This document shows, in pieces, positions 13,201 through 24,785 of a stretch of DNA of 64,000 nt. The stretch is taken from NCBI RefSeq assembly GCF_958298935.1, contig NC_084936.1, positions 4,781,501-4,845,500 of the forward strand, in the 5' to 3' direction. Within the stretch, counting starts at the first letter, position 1; every line of letters starts with the position of its first letter. The DNA is from Phragmites australis. Taxonomy: Eukaryota > Streptophyta > Magnoliopsida > Poales > Poaceae. The notes below the pieces were generated by a model. It saw only the letters and a program-made list of their open reading frames with translations. It was not told the origin of the DNA and made no database searches. A program made the translations under genes and the position numbers.

Positions 13201-13890
13201 ACTTCAACAAGTTTGTTAGATCGGTGGTTCATAAATCATCGGCAATGGGCAATGCATGGAAGACCTTCAAGAGCAAGGCATACAATACATATGTGAAACA
13301 GAATCTGATCCCCGACCCTAATGTTTATGGGTATTTGGCGAATCAATGGACAGAGTTTGTGGAGAGGTGCCACTATGAGGAATTTCAGTAGCAGAGTCAG
13401 GCTAACAAGCAAGGATGAAAGAAGAGATGGCAAATATGAAAAAAGATATGGAAGAAATGATGGAACAAAGAGTACAGGCTCTAAGGAAGTAGGATGCAAC
13501 CACGATCCTTGAATCTCAGTGGAGTAGCTGCGCATCCATGCAACTTGGCTTTCCAGATAATATCCTCCATCTAGATGACCTCCCTATTGGTGGATTCCTA
13601 GATGACCATCCCGTCGACAACAATCCACAAGAGGTCATTTGCAATAGATTCTCTGTCGATGACATAGAGGCGACCACCAAGTGAAAGCTCCTACTTCCCA
13701 CCAATGTTGGCTCCGATCACATACTTGAGGTCGACACGGGCTAGGAATTTCCATGCGGCATACAACAGACGATTCACGGAGTCCTGTTACAGCCTGGTTA
13801 CGCCAAGGTGTCAATGGACATGGTATATGGGAATTACACATTCCTCCGACTTCCTATTCCCACAGAGGATGACATCACCACACTTGGGGA

Positions 13891-14665
13891 CACTACTACA
13901 GAAAATGCTTTCACTACTGGTTTTGGATCCAGCAGTGGGCAACGGGCAGTGATAGTCCCCGACTATCACTGCATGCCCGGGGACTTACAGTGAAGGGGGT
14001 TATCACTGCCAGCTGAAGTCACAAAGTCACACGATTTTTCACGCGAAATACGCGAGTGTACGATTTGTGGCACTCGAACCCAGGACCTCTTAGCTCACGC
14101 GATACATCCTTACCATCCCACCACATAAGTACTAGTGATAACAATAGCATATGCAATCCTTTTGATCTCTTCTATCTAAAAATTCAAATAATTATTTGGA
14201 CATATAAATGACTTCAAATGAAAAAGTTTTTAACTACAAAGTTGTACATCTCATCGAGGGCTATAATTTTCGAATAAATTTTGTCCCCATCTAGCTTGGT
14301 ATGAAAAAGTTATGAATTTTTTAAGATAAATTATCATCCATTATCACTGTCGGTCATTTATCACTGCCGATTCGTAACACGGATCGGTAGTGATACTTGA
14401 TGAACTATCACTGTCGGTTCGTGGCTAGAGCGAGTAGTGATAGCCAAGTTTCACTGCCGGTTTATAAAAAAGGACCGACGGTGATAGTATCACTGTCAGT
14501 TCGTGGCTAGAATCGGTAATGATAGTCAATTATCACTGCTGATTCTTTTCGAATGGACTTTTAGTGTTGGTCCTTAATACGAACTGGCAGTGATACTCTA
14601 TCACTATCGGATCATAAGGAACTGGTAGTTATAGGACGACATACGAGGCCTATTCTGTAGTAGTT
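13891..14665. mobile_element. Non-autonomous CACTA element nested in the En/Spm gene
   Basis: The left end is CACTACTACAGAA at 13,891 and the right end is TTCTGTAGTAGTT at 14,653-14,665, inverted with one mismatch. The flanking 3-bp repeat is GGA on the left and AGA on the right, a duplication with one change. Subterminal copies of a TATCACTGCCGGTTCGT-like motif crowd both ends. No transposase is encoded. A segment near 14,075 (CACTCGAACCCAGGACCTC) resembles a reversed pol III B-box and is common in such elements. Confidence 0.85.
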
Positions 14666-14762
14666 AGAGGTCATCTACTTCATCATCCAGTGGCTAAAAA
14701 AGTTCATATCACTCGTTGCCCCACCACTGCCTCTAAGCCTCGACGGTCGCCATCTCCAGTAC

Positions 14763-15184
14763 TAAAGATGGCAACGGGTAAGAAACCCGACGGGTGCTGG
14801 TTTGGGTTTCAATACTTGCCCGCGGGTATGGGTGCGGGTTTGATCTTAAACCCAATGGGCAAAAGGTCGCGAGCAAGAAAAAGGCATACCCGTACCCGTG
14901 AACCCATAAACCCGCTCTAATCACGTTACATATGGGTCCAAGTCACCACTAGATATATAATCTAGGAGCTTAGGTATATAAATTTATCCTAATTACCCGC
15001 AAACCCGTGCTTTGGGCGGCCATACGGACGCGCCCGCGGGTATTAGATGCCTGCGGGTAGCGGGCGCGGGTAGCATTTCTTACCTGTGGTGGGTAACGGG
15101 TACGGGTGCGGGCGCGGGTATAAGCTCGCATGTACGGGTTTAGGTAGCCTCTATCCGCGGGTATTTTACCCGTTGCCATCTTTA
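14763..15184. mobile_element. hAT MITE with 8-bp target duplication
   Basis: Terminal inverted repeats are TAAAGATGGCAACGGGTAA at the left and the complement at the right, ending ...GTTGCCATCTTTA. They are flanked by TCCAGTAC (14,755-14,762) and TCCAATAC (15,185-15,192), an 8-bp duplication with one mismatch as expected for hAT elements. The interior is rich in ACCCGCGGGTA-like motifs and encodes nothing. The element sits inside the En/Spm fossil. Confidence 0.85.
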
Positions 15185-15457
15185 TCCAATACACAACGGC
15201 AGTGACTTCTGTTTTCGTCGTGCTGCACCAAAGGTCAAACCTTCTTCTACACCACCTGAGCGACAAATGTCTAGCAAATCTGGCAAATAGTGCGCCAAAA
15301 CGGTGCCTCTCGGAAAGCGCAAATCTAGAAAACAGCCGGACAAGGGGAAAGAGGTAGAAGAAGAACCCCTATCAAACACCTATATGCCAGATCCTTTGGT
15401 ACAAACGGTTTGAAAAAAACATCCCACATAGGATTTTTGTAACGTATGCACAAAGGT

Positions 15458-15470
15458 TTCTGTAGTAGTG
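15458..15470. mobile_element. CACTA right terminus
   Basis: TTCTGTAGTAGTG is a perfect inverted match to the CACTACTACAGAA terminus. It lies just downstream of the Transposase_24-type fossil and immediately before the duplicated block at 15,476, so it marks where that CACTA element joins its target. No matching left end with the same flanking trinucleotide (ATG on the right side) was found in the window. Confidence 0.7.
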
Positions 15471-15475
15471 ATGCA

Positions 15476-16014
15476 TCAGCCGAAGAGAAGGGAAACTGGG
15501 CGAGATCGACGTCGAATGTGGACTTGTCCTTTGTTTTGCTGCTCGCTATTGTAGTGGGCGAAAGGAAGAGTCAAGAGAGTGCTCTGGCTTTATCAATATT
15601 TTTCATAGAGCAAGTGATTGGAGAAAAAATAGTATTGATTGACAACTACGTCGGTGGAGTGTCCCTAAACAAAAGACACAAAATTAACAGTGTTGCACAT
15701 AATGCTTTAGAAATTTGGAATATTTCTGTTGGAAACTGATGGTTACCGCCGGGATTTGAAACCCTGCTCCTTGGTGATAATATACGTAACGTAGATCTAC
15801 CTAACATGCATGATAGAAACTATAAATTTGCATTCGGTTTTTTCAGTTCAGTAGTACGGTATATCGGTAAATATGGTATTATTTGTTCGGTTAATACTGT
15901 GTTTCCTTAACGTATGGTTCGGTTTCGGTTAATACCAAATTATTTCCGTTCGGCTTCGGGAAATACCATATTTACCAAACTTTACGCGAATTGTAAACTC
16001 GACACATCACATGT
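15476..16014. repeat. Duplicated block, copy 1
   Basis: This interval is strongly similar to 19,597-20,163 and, over its central part, to about 23,790-23,963. Shared landmarks are AGTGTCCCTAAACAAAAGAC, GGGATTTGAAACCCTGCTC, AGATCTACCTAACATG and, in copies 1 and 2, a TTCGGTTAATACCAAATTA-like stretch ending at CGACACATCACATGTT. Copies 2 and 3 lie upstream of the UGT fragments; copy 1 has no UGT behind it. Confidence 0.85.
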
Positions 16015-19000
16015 TTGCACACAACGGGTATCACCCTTCCAATAGGTGTTTTTTTTTTCAAATTATCACCCATCAAAGGGGTAATAGCTTTTCAGCTGCC
16101 GTGCTGGTCAACATGGCTACCACTGTGGCTGTAACACCCTAGGGTCCCACAAAAGCCTGGAATGCTAATTAACTATGCTACAAGCATGCTGATCAAAAAA
16201 AATAGACAACACCTCCTTTGAAACGAGAGCCGACGCGGAAGCAACAGCAGATAGAGGTACATATTATGAAAGAACATCACACTAACTTTTAACAATATCC
16301 TAGTAAAAGAAAAAAACAAGAGCTTGACCTTTCTAGCACATTTTTTAAGATAGTCAAGCAACAACACCAGCATCTATTACATTATTATTGCAACACTACT
16401 TTGTATGGTGTAAGTGATGTTATGAACGTGTAAGATGTGATGCTAAGTCCTTCCCTCCGAGCTAGCTTCAAGAAGACAACCTGGGGAGGGAAAATGCAAG
16501 GGTGAGATTGGGTAATCTCAGCAAGCGAACTACTTTAACAAGCTGTTTAAACTACAGTATTTAAAGCATCAATTTAAAACTTAAACATGTATAGAAGACA
16601 TTACATTATTCATCATGTTCATTTTTAAGCCAGTTAAATTGTTACTTCTAAAAGAAGATCAATGAATACATGTTCATAGCAAACATAACTATAACACAAG
16701 CAGGATAAAAAAAAACTATCTATCATGTATGACTTAACATTAATAATTGACTTCAACTTCTACGAGTTAAATAGAACTTGTAAGGAAATATCATCATCCA
16801 AGACATAATGAATAGAGTTCAAACCATATTAATAATAAATGACAGCTTTAAAATTAACCCTCTCATAATCACATGCCCTCTACTAGTAAGATTACTCAAG
16901 CATCTGCATATCATTCATCACAACTAAATTATATATGGAAGATTACTATAACACAATATGATGCATATGGATACTATGCAATGCAAATCCACTGAGGACT
17001 TCAATACATTCATAAATCCACAAGTCATACCACAATGAACATATCCACGGAGAAGCGTCGCTTCTCATAATGCCATCCAATGCAACATCAACATATCCAA
17101 CAATCAATTCCATACAGCAATGCATATGAATGCAATGACATGTCTTCTTTTACATCGCACCCATCCTCGGGCAACATACGATGCGTGACCCTAAGATCCT
17201 GACATAACTTCCAATACATATGCAAATGCAAGTACATATGACACGCTACATTCATATTAAAGTATACCACCAATAATACTTAAAATACCAAAAGGTACAA
17301 TACACATAACATGATCTTCAACATGCAACTTTGGAATAGAGATATAAATAATGCATTCTTTGCAAGCATCTATCAAGACATAAATAAAGCCTTTATGATC
17401 AAACCCCGACATACTAAATATGAATTTAACAATAGACTTCTTTCGTATGTAACCGCTACGAATATCGTGTTCTATGCAGAGCACCAATAAAACAACCAAT
17501 CCACCTATGTTAACCCATGGTTAACCTATTTCATTTGAAACATGTATATGACAGCAAGAACTTCATAATTATAATTGAGTTAGTTCAAAGCATAGCTAAC
17601 CTACACAAGCATACCTCATATGTTCAATATACGATCATTCACACACTGAATTTTTAGAACCATCATCAAGTATTTGCATTTACACATTCATCCATATTCA
17701 AGCATAAAACAAAATACCAATATCAGAGCCACATTACCATCAACGTAATGGAACATTCCAACAGAATTAGGTAGCAGGTTTGATCATCCAAATTATTAAA
17801 TATAACTATGTGTGGTGCATTATTAATAGTGAAGTAGTAAAAATAACAAGTTATGTCGACTCCAACGGAGCCCCCAATCACTTTAGCATGCGAATTTGCT
17901 GTCTCTGCTGCCCACATCGCACTCCAGTAGAGGCAGTTTCCTCTGCTATAGGGATACGGCCGGGCTGCTACAGGGATTCGGTAGCTGCAAATTTGCCGGC
18001 CTCTCTTTCCTCCCGTATCACTGTTCACAGCGGATGACTGTGGGCCCAAAAAGAAAAGGAGAGTAATGGAAGGAAAGTAGAAAATATGGTAGCTGCTGGA
18101 GATGAAAAAAATATGGAGTAATATAATAGTGTTAGGGGATGCTGTAATAGTATTATAAGGGACGAATTTTTAGAGTATCTGCTGGAGATGGGCTTAAAGT
18201 TGTAGCAACACAACAGCTACATTCCCTTGCCTTTACTGATGATAGTGATAGGACATACACATCTCGGCGCAACACCACCTACTCAAGCACTCATATATCA
18301 AAACCACAACATACCACACAATATATAAACAGTAAGGAACACGGTCCTATGCCCGCAACCCGACAAACATACAAACTGACGTCTCCACTTTCGTTGGACT
18401 GCAGCAGTGCTGCTTCACTTTTTTTATCTTTTTTTCTACTATAGATTTGATAATACATAAATATATATTTGGAAACTATAGAATGAGGGTTACAACTTTC
18501 GTTGAGAAAACATAATTTTATCATGCCTCTAAGGTTGGCTAAACGGCCTCTCAAGAAAGCATGAAAAATTGTCACCAATTTCGAAACGCAGTCATTCAAA
18601 ACTGAAATCTCCAAAATTACTCAACTAAAAATTCTAAACTTTAGTGGACTTGGAGATAAAAAAAAAGGAGCATTACAGTGGCCCATTGTCACCCTTTGAT
18701 CGGGCAACATAACATATCGCTCAATCAGAGTGTGATATTTAGACCTATCGTCTGTTCAACAGGTGATAGGTTCATATCACCCGTTGACCAGACAGTATGT
18801 ATATGGATTTGTAATTTTTAAAAATGGGCGCTCATTTTTACTAATTCTGAAAATAAAGAATATATAAATGAAAAAAATTGCCAACTAGGAGCAATGTGAT
18901 GTATCCATCTCCGAAAAATTCACTGTTACAAATGGCATTTTATCAATCTTTTTTCTTTTTTTTTCTCACAAGAAGGGCTGGAGCCCTCATCTATATTAAA

Positions 19001-19596
19001 TATATGAACACTACATCCCCATTTGGGAAAAAAAAGTCCCTAATAAAGGAAAGAAAAATACATTTGATAACCTTCTTCCACCTCCTCTCTACTACCCGAG
19101 AAGCTTGCCAAGAGATGCGGCAAAGACAGCACACATGGTACACCGCAAGAGATGAGGGAAGAGGAGCATCACCGCCCCTAGGCAACCAACTCTAGCTCAC
19201 GCAAGGTGCAACAAGGAACATCGGCAGCCACCGCTGTTGTTCTAGAAGGAGAAAAATCTGGTCTAGCTGTCTGGAACTAGCCAATCAAGAACCTAGAGAA
19301 GCAATCGGTGTCAATTATGAGATCCCCAACGATCCGGAGCAAAACACCCACGGAAGGGATATAGAAGAACTCCAGCCCAATCACTATTAGTGGATTAGCC
19401 ATACCTCACAAACTTGCCGGAGTTGATCTCATCTAATCGAATGACGCACCGTAGCCCGTCCGGAGTAACAAAATCCACAACCGCACAGCATGGGGAAAAC
19501 CTAATCCCTAGATTCTAGAACCTACTAGCAGAAACTAGTATATACTAGCCGAACGCCACCAATCCGGGTTCCCCTTCATTCCCCTCCAGTGCCAGT
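16015..19596. other. AT-rich intergenic DNA, no gene found
   Basis: I see only short open frames without family signatures. Features of note are short TCACC-type inverted motifs near 16,030-16,090 and 18,680-18,800 (GTGATAGG and CATATCACCCGTTGACC style), which suggest small foldback elements. The stretch 16,440-17,720 has a uniform AT-rich texture like an old LTR or non-coding element interior. Nothing gives a definite boundary. Confidence 0.45.
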
Positions 19597-20163
19597 CATC
19601 CGTCGAAGAAGTGGGGAACCCGGCGAGATCAATGTCGGATGCGGACTTGTCCTCTGTTTTGGTGCTCGCTGTTGTAGTGGGCGAAAGGAAGAGTCAATAG
19701 AGTGCTCGGGCTTTATCAATATTTTTCATAGAGCAAGTGATCGGAGAAAAAAACAGTATTCATTGACAACTACATCGGTGGAGTGTCCCTAAACAAAAGA
19801 CACTAAATTAACAGTGTTCCACATAATGCTTTAGAAATTTGGAATCTTTCTGTTGGAAACTGGTTACCGCCGGGATTTGAAACCCTGCTCTTTGGTGATA
19901 ATATACGTAATGTAGATCTACCTAACATGCATGGTCAGAAACTATAAATTTGATCTTGAGTGGCCGGCAGCTAGGACTGTTTTTTCGGTTTTTGGTTTGG
20001 GTAGTACTGTATATCGGTAAATACGGTATTATTTGTTCAGTTAATACGGTGTTTCCTTAATGTATGGTTCAGTTTCGGATAATACCAAATTATTTCCGTT
20101 TGGCTTCGGGAAATACCATATTTACCAAACTTTACGCGAATTGTAAACTCGACACATCACATG
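19597..20163. repeat. Duplicated block, copy 2
   Basis: Similar along its length to 15,476-16,014 with scattered substitutions and small indels. A short insertion near 19,945-19,980 contains AATTTGATCTTGAGTGGCCG, which recurs as AATTTGAGCTTGAGTGGTCG at about 20,738-20,757. The interval between these two short repeats looks like an insertion into the UGT upstream region. Confidence 0.85.
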
Positions 20164-20765
20164 TTGGCAATAGTGCGATACATTATACCTAGACACATCA
20201 CACTAATCAAGTCTGTAACTGCAATCAACTAATCAACAGTATAACACAATTCACTAATTGAGTGATTCACAATCACAGATCATAGTTCAGAGTTAGTTCA
20301 CAATTCACAATCACAGATTCACAGATCACTAATCAACTAACAGCTTAACAGAATAGTTCAGATCGTTTCACAATCACACAAATACACAATCATACAAGTC
20401 CAATTTTGACCATACACTACTGTCACTACAAGTCCAATTTTGATAATCTGAATAACACTGAACAAGTGAACAGCATTGAATTCTTCTCTATCTCCGTCCT
20501 CCATCGCACGGCTACGTGAGGCCTCCGCCCATTCCTCTTGTTCCCCATCGTCCTCTCAATTCCTCCCAAACAAATACAGCCATGGCTCCACAAAATTGAC
20601 CTTGAAGATGAGTAGATCGGGTCGTTGGCGCACAAACCAGGCCGGATTTGGAAGTAGGCATTGGGATAGAGAACCAGAGGAGATTGAGAGGACCCGTGCT
20701 GTTTCTGTGAAGGACGAGGCAGATTCAGAAACAATAAATTTGAGCTTGAGTGGTCGGCAGCGTAT
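20164..20765. other. Unassigned interval upstream of the first UGT fragment
   Basis: About 20,200-20,400 is a run of imperfect short repeats built on CACAATCACAGATTCA-like motifs. From 20,470 to 20,760 the DNA is more GC-balanced with open frames on both strands but no recognisable protein. Confidence 0.4.
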
Positions 20766-20775
20766 GAATAGTTAA

Positions 20776-20804
20776 TCCAGTACCCAGGGCAGGGCAGGGC
20801 AGGG
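20776..20804. repeat. (GGGCA)n short tandem repeat
   Basis: Four GGGCA units follow CCAGTACCCA. The equivalent place upstream of the second UGT fragment (about 23,992-24,013) carries two to three units, so the two copies differ in repeat number. Confidence 0.8.
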
Positions 20805-20980
20805 CATATTTCGATCACGCAAACGCTCATGTGCGCGCATTATCCTGGATGCGTCGGGATTTGGGACTTGCCATCTCCTACCTGACTTGCCGCGTTTTTT
20901 AACTCGATCCACGGCAAGATAATTAGATAAGCACAGAAGCCAACTGACCAACTCGATCCACGGCAAGATCAGCACCAAGA

Positions 20981-21320
20981 ATGGCGAGGCCGCAGCCCCA
21001 CGCCGTGGTGGTGCCATACCCGGGTTCGGGCAACATCAACCCGGCGCTGCAGCTGGCCCAGCTGCTGCACCGCCACGGCGTCTTCGTCACCTTCGTTATC
21101 ACCGAGCACAACCTCCGCCGCGCGCAGAACGCTGCCTCGCATGGCGCCGTGCAGGGCGGCAAGGGGTTCCGGGTCGAGGCCATCCCGGACGGGCTGCTCG
21201 ACGCCGATCGGGATGCGCAAGACTACGACCTAGGCCTGTCCAAGGCCGTCACCCACCGGTGCGCGGCGCCGCTGAGGAATTGGGCGTCCCCAACATGATG
21301 CTGTGGGGCGCCAGCGTCCC
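20981..21320 (+). pseudogene. UDP-glycosyltransferase fragment A (UGT85-like)
   Basis: The translation starts MARPQPHAVVVPYPGSGNIN and matches the N-terminal acceptor-binding half of a plant family-1 UDP-glycosyltransferase (HAVVVPYPGSGNINPALQLA; HGVFVTFVITEHN). Compared with copy B it has lost 97 bp, joining the codons for AAPLR directly to those near GVPTMMLWG. This shifts the frame and brings a stop at 21,296-21,298. Homology ends at about 21,320, where TAA-GAGCATGTACAA of a Tourist-like MITE end begins. The C-terminal sugar-donor (PSPG) half is absent. It cannot encode an enzyme. Confidence 0.9.
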
Positions 21321-22282
21321 TAAGAGCATGTACAATTGGGATTAGTATCCTCTAATTTTGCTGAAGCAATATCAAATAATGAACGGTATCATGACATTAG
21401 TCCTTCTGAACTGTTAGATCCAAAACGGACGTAACAGATTATCTGCTACAGTATCTCTATAAACATTATAACCGCTACGGTAACCTGTTCTACCGTTCCT
21501 GAAGAACTTCATCGGGCTCAAACATGATGGTGGTCAGAATTGCGGCCACCGACGTTGTAGATGTGGCGATGGCTCAGATGCCAATGGGGCACTTTGAATG
21601 ACATCCCACAAAGCCACATGGCTGCAAAGAAAATACCAATAAGAACATTGGAAAGGAAATAAATTTGAGCTAAAAATGAGTTATGCATCTTACCTCAGGG
21701 CTTAAGCTTGAGTCTGAGGGAGAGTTTGAACCTAACCTTCATGGAAGGAACTTTCGAGTTGGCAGGTCGTGCGCCGAACTCAAAAGCGGGGATCACCAGA
21801 ATGACGCTTTTTGCCCTTGGCCTTTTCTCCGATGAATCCTCTATCAGAGGCTCCAATGTCATGGTTGGGACATCATCTACTTCCCCTAATGCTTTTGCCT
21901 GAGGCGCGCTCGAATCATTTGGATTTGCATCATCAACGAGGACCACTCGAGTCTTTGAAGTCTTTTCACAAGATGAGAATAGACTCCAAATGTGTGGGAC
22001 TCATAATTGAAGATTACCTCAGGCAGAGTTCCCTTGCTTGGAGCATGATATAGATCAGGAAGGACGTGGACAGTCATATCTGCAGCCTTAGTCTCCAAGT
22101 CATATGCTACAATCCATGCCCTATTCCTAGCTTGGGTCATGGCTGAGCAACCTTGCACTGAGGGGGACTTGTACTCTTTCTCCCTCAGTCGTTGGTTCCC
22201 TAGTCGAAGAGCCTTGGTGAGTCTACTCCCAAAGTCAATTCAATCTGAGGAAGAACCTGCAAGGACTAACAATGAATTATGA
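21321..22282. other. MITE end plus minus-strand retroelement-like fragment
   Basis: A Tourist-like terminus GAGCATGTACAATTGG starts at 21,324, preceded by TAA, but no right end was found. On the minus strand about 22,200-21,695 reads as a continuous but unrecognised protein (MTQARNRAWIVAYDLETKAA; PDLYHAPSKGTLPEVIFNYE), adjacent to the LTR-like segment that follows. I suspect a retrotransposon fragment but see no diagnostic motif. Confidence 0.35.
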
Positions 22283-23560
22283 TGTCACGCCCGGTTTTTC
22301 AAAAGAATAACCATGTGTATTCCACATGTACGCCCGGTTGTCGAAATCTTGATCTTGAAATCACTCGAACTGTTCCAGAACGTCATCGACTAATCGTAGG
22401 AACTTTCGACAAACAGCACAAAGGAAACACTAAGAACAATGCACCAAACAGAAGCAAGACGCTATAAAAATCCTACTAACGGAAAGTACTCGCTACTACG
22501 ATCGCGGGAGCTCGAGAATCGCCTAAAACAGAGCTCGTATGAAAAAGTTATGAGGGTTTTAAGCTACAAGGGCTTTTCTGAAAAAAAAACAAGGGCTAAT
22601 TTGTAAAACAGAATTCTAGGGGCTGATTTGTAAAAGTCTAGGGACCTATTTGCAATTAACTAAAAGTTTAAGGGGCTAAAAGTAAAATAACAGGTTTGTC
22701 AGAGGTTATTTTGTGAAATCATAAAAGTCTAGGAATCTAATTGCAAAAGTACATATTTAAAAGGATTAACAGATTTATTTTTAATTAGAAAACCCTATTT
22801 ATGACGTCAGCATGACATCATCACGCTGACGTGGACGCTGACCGGCTCGGCTCGGCTGACGTGGCTAACACGCGGGCGACATGTGGCGCTGACGTGGCTC
22901 TCATAAGCTGACTGGGTTAAAGAGGACACGTGGCGTGATCTAATTGGCTAGCGAAGGGATATTTTGCAATCTAATCGTGGTCGTTGCTGCAAGATCGGAC
23001 GGCTCTCCTTGAGTCTTCCTCCTCTGGTCGATGCGACCGGCGGCGCGGGGATCAGTGCAGCAGCGCTCGGCCGGAGAGTCGCCGAAGTTGAGCTCTGTGG
23101 CCGGCCTTCGACGGCGAGCGGCGGAACGCGGAGAGGAGACGACGGCGAACCCGTTTGAGGGGCAAGTTCGCGTCGGCGCAGTCTCCAACGGCTCGGCGAC
23201 GGCAGTGACCATCGGGGATGGTTCGGCGGCGATGTGAAGGCGCTCTGGGGGAGGAAACTCGATGAGATTTGGGGTTTTGGGCGCGGTGTGGTGAGAGGAG
23301 GCCCGACCGGGGGTTTGATTTGGATTATATAGACGGGAGGAGAAGGCGCGGGCTGGAGATCGTGCGGCGGCTTTTTCGGCGGCAGTTGCGGCACGACGTG
23401 AGCAGAGTGGGAGCGGGAGTTGGGGACGGCGATGGTTGCTGAGATGAGCCTCGTATATGATTTGGAGGATAATGGGGGAAGATATGGAAAATTGAAAAAA
23501 AAAATTACCTTAATTTCCATCGTCCTTACTTTGGGAGGAAGGTCACATAGGGTTTTCAGG
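22283..23560 (-). mobile_element. LTR-like segment, minus strand
   Basis: On the minus strand this segment would end in CCGGGCGTGACA (22,294-22,283), a common 3' end of grass LTRs. It has a TATA-like CTATATAATCC at about 23,322-23,332 on the same strand, followed by a GC-rich leader. A cluster of GCTGACGTGGC-like motifs occurs at 22,800-22,920. The upstream boundary is not defined. The 190-codon proline/serine-rich minus-strand open frame here is probably not a gene. Confidence 0.45.
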
Positions 23561-23789
23561 ACATCTTCCTAATTTTCTGCTAGAGCCTTGTTGAGGAAAA
23601 ACTTGACTCTCTTTTTCACAATCACCGGCAATAGCTCTGCAAGAAGATAAATACACTTAGCTCTTATGAGTATATAGTTAGAGATAATAAGAATACGACA
23701 AGCTTACCTTTGTCGCTGTCTTTTGTTGGGTTGAGGGTCCTGAAAACATCCATGCTGGACGAACTCTAGACTTCAACAGACTTAAACAA
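23561..23789. other. No feature seen
   Basis: Short interval between the LTR-like segment and duplicated block copy 3, with no gene or repeat boundary that I can define. Confidence 0.4.
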
Positions 23790-23963
23790 TATTGATTGAC
23801 AACTCCATCGGTGGAGTGTCCCTAAACAAAAGACACAAAATTAACAGTGCTGCACATAATGCTTTAGAAATTTAGAATATTTCTGTTGGCAACTGGTTAA
23901 CGCCGGGATTTGAAACCCTGCTCCCTGGTGATAATATACGCAACGTAGATCTACCTAACATGG
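23790..23963. repeat. Duplicated block, copy 3 (short)
   Basis: It matches the central part of copies 1 and 2 (AGTGTCCCTAAACAAAAGAC through AGATCTACCTAACATG). It then runs into the UGT upstream region, which is itself duplicated at about 20,770-20,980. It lacks the left and right thirds of the longer copies. Confidence 0.85.
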
Positions 23964-24200
23964 TCAAAAACTATAGCGTTGAACTCAATCCAGTACCCAG
24001 GGCAGGGCAGGGCATCTCTCGATTACGCAAACGCTCAGGTGTGCACATTATCCTGGATGCGTCTGGACTTGGGAGTTGGGACAGGTCGTCTCCTCCCTGA
24101 CTTGCCGCGTTTATTAACTCCATCCACGGCAATATAATGTAATTAGCTAAGCACTGAAGCCAATTGACCAAATCAATCCACGGCAAGATCAACACCAAGA

Positions 24201-24698
24201 ATGGCGAGGCCGCAGCCCCACGCCGTGGTGGTGCCATACCCGGGTTCCGGCAACATCAACCCGGCGCTGCAGCTGGCCCAGCTGCTGCACCGCCACGGCG
24301 TCTTCGTCACCTTCGTTATCACCGAGCACAACCTCCGCCGCGCGCAGAACGCCGCCGCGCAGGGCGCCGTGCAGGGCGGCAAGGGGTTCCGGGTCGAGGC
24401 CATCCCGGACGGGCTGCTCGACGCCGACCGGGATGCGCAAGACTACGACCTAGGCCTGTCCAAGGCCGTCACCCACCGGTGCGCGGCGCCGCTGAGGGAG
24501 CTCATCGTTCGGCTCGGTGCCACGCCCGGCGTCCCGCCCGTGACGTGCGTGGTGCCGACGGCGCTGATGAGCTTCGCGCTGGAGGTGGCGCGGGAGCTGG
24601 GCGTCCCGACCATGATGCTTTGGGGCGGCAGCGCGGCGTCGCTCATGGGCCACATGAGGCTCCGGGAGCTCAGGGAGAGAGGTTACCTACCGCTCAAA
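24201..24698 (+). pseudogene. UDP-glycosyltransferase fragment B (UGT85-like, 3' truncated)
   Basis: This open frame encodes about 166 residues of a plant family-1 UDP-glycosyltransferase N-terminal domain. It includes the N-terminal loop HAVVVPYPGSGNINPALQLA, HGVFVTFVITEHNLRRAQNA, FRVEAIPDGLLDADRDAQDY and ELGVPTMMLWGGSAASLMGH, with a style close to UGT85. Such enzymes are normally 480-500 aa and end with a PSPG sugar-donor motif. Here homology stops near 24,698 (RERGYLPLK) and the frame runs on into unrelated sequence until 24,785. No donor splice site lies at the break and no second exon is found downstream. The promoter region (about 23,975-24,200) is duplicated upstream of fragment A. Confidence 0.9.
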
Positions 24699-24785
24699 GC
24701 TACTCGACGTCCCTTTGACTTGGTCAGCTGCATTATGAAATTTTCAAATTTGCACTGTTTATCACCCATGCCGTTGACTAATTAG

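Larger units (their letters stand above)
13243..15457 (+). pseudogene. En/Spm (CACTA) Transposase_24-type gene fossil
   Basis: The protein read from 13243 begins MGNAWKTFKSKAYNTYVKQ and continues LIPDPNVYGYLANQW and TEFVERCHYEEFQ, the pattern of the plant En/Spm Transposase_24 family. It continues through a lysine/glutamate-rich coil (MKEEMANMKKDMEEMM) and a C-terminal domain with IHGVLLQPGYAKVSMDMVYG and LPIPTEDDITTLG. That domain is split by the CACTA insertion at 13,891-14,665 and resumes as EVIYFIIQWLKKF, then a basic serine/proline-rich tail (SKPRRSPSP) that is split again by the hAT insertion at 14,763-15,184 before resuming near 15,193 with VKPSSTPPERQMSSKS. Internal stops (for example TAG after EEFQ) and a one-base frame change near 14,700 show that it is dead. 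A CACTA right terminus follows at 15,458-15,470, so this is the 3' gene of that element. Confidence 0.75.

Noticed and set aside
1310..15470. One large CACTA element from 1,310 to 15,470
   Set aside because: The termini match, but the flanking trinucleotides differ (TTT and ATG) and the right end lacks the subterminal motif seen at 1,330-1,570, so they are treated as different elements.
21324..21510. Complete Tourist MITE
   Set aside because: Only the left terminus was found; no inverted right end or TAA partner follows.
22948..23520. 190-codon minus-strand Pro/Ser-rich frame
   Set aside because: It lies in an LTR-like, GC-rich segment and lacks any recognisable domain.
24164..24718. 184-codon frame rich in Ala, Arg and Gly overlapping the UGT fragment
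   Set aside because: It is an out-of-frame reading of the GC-rich UGT sequence.
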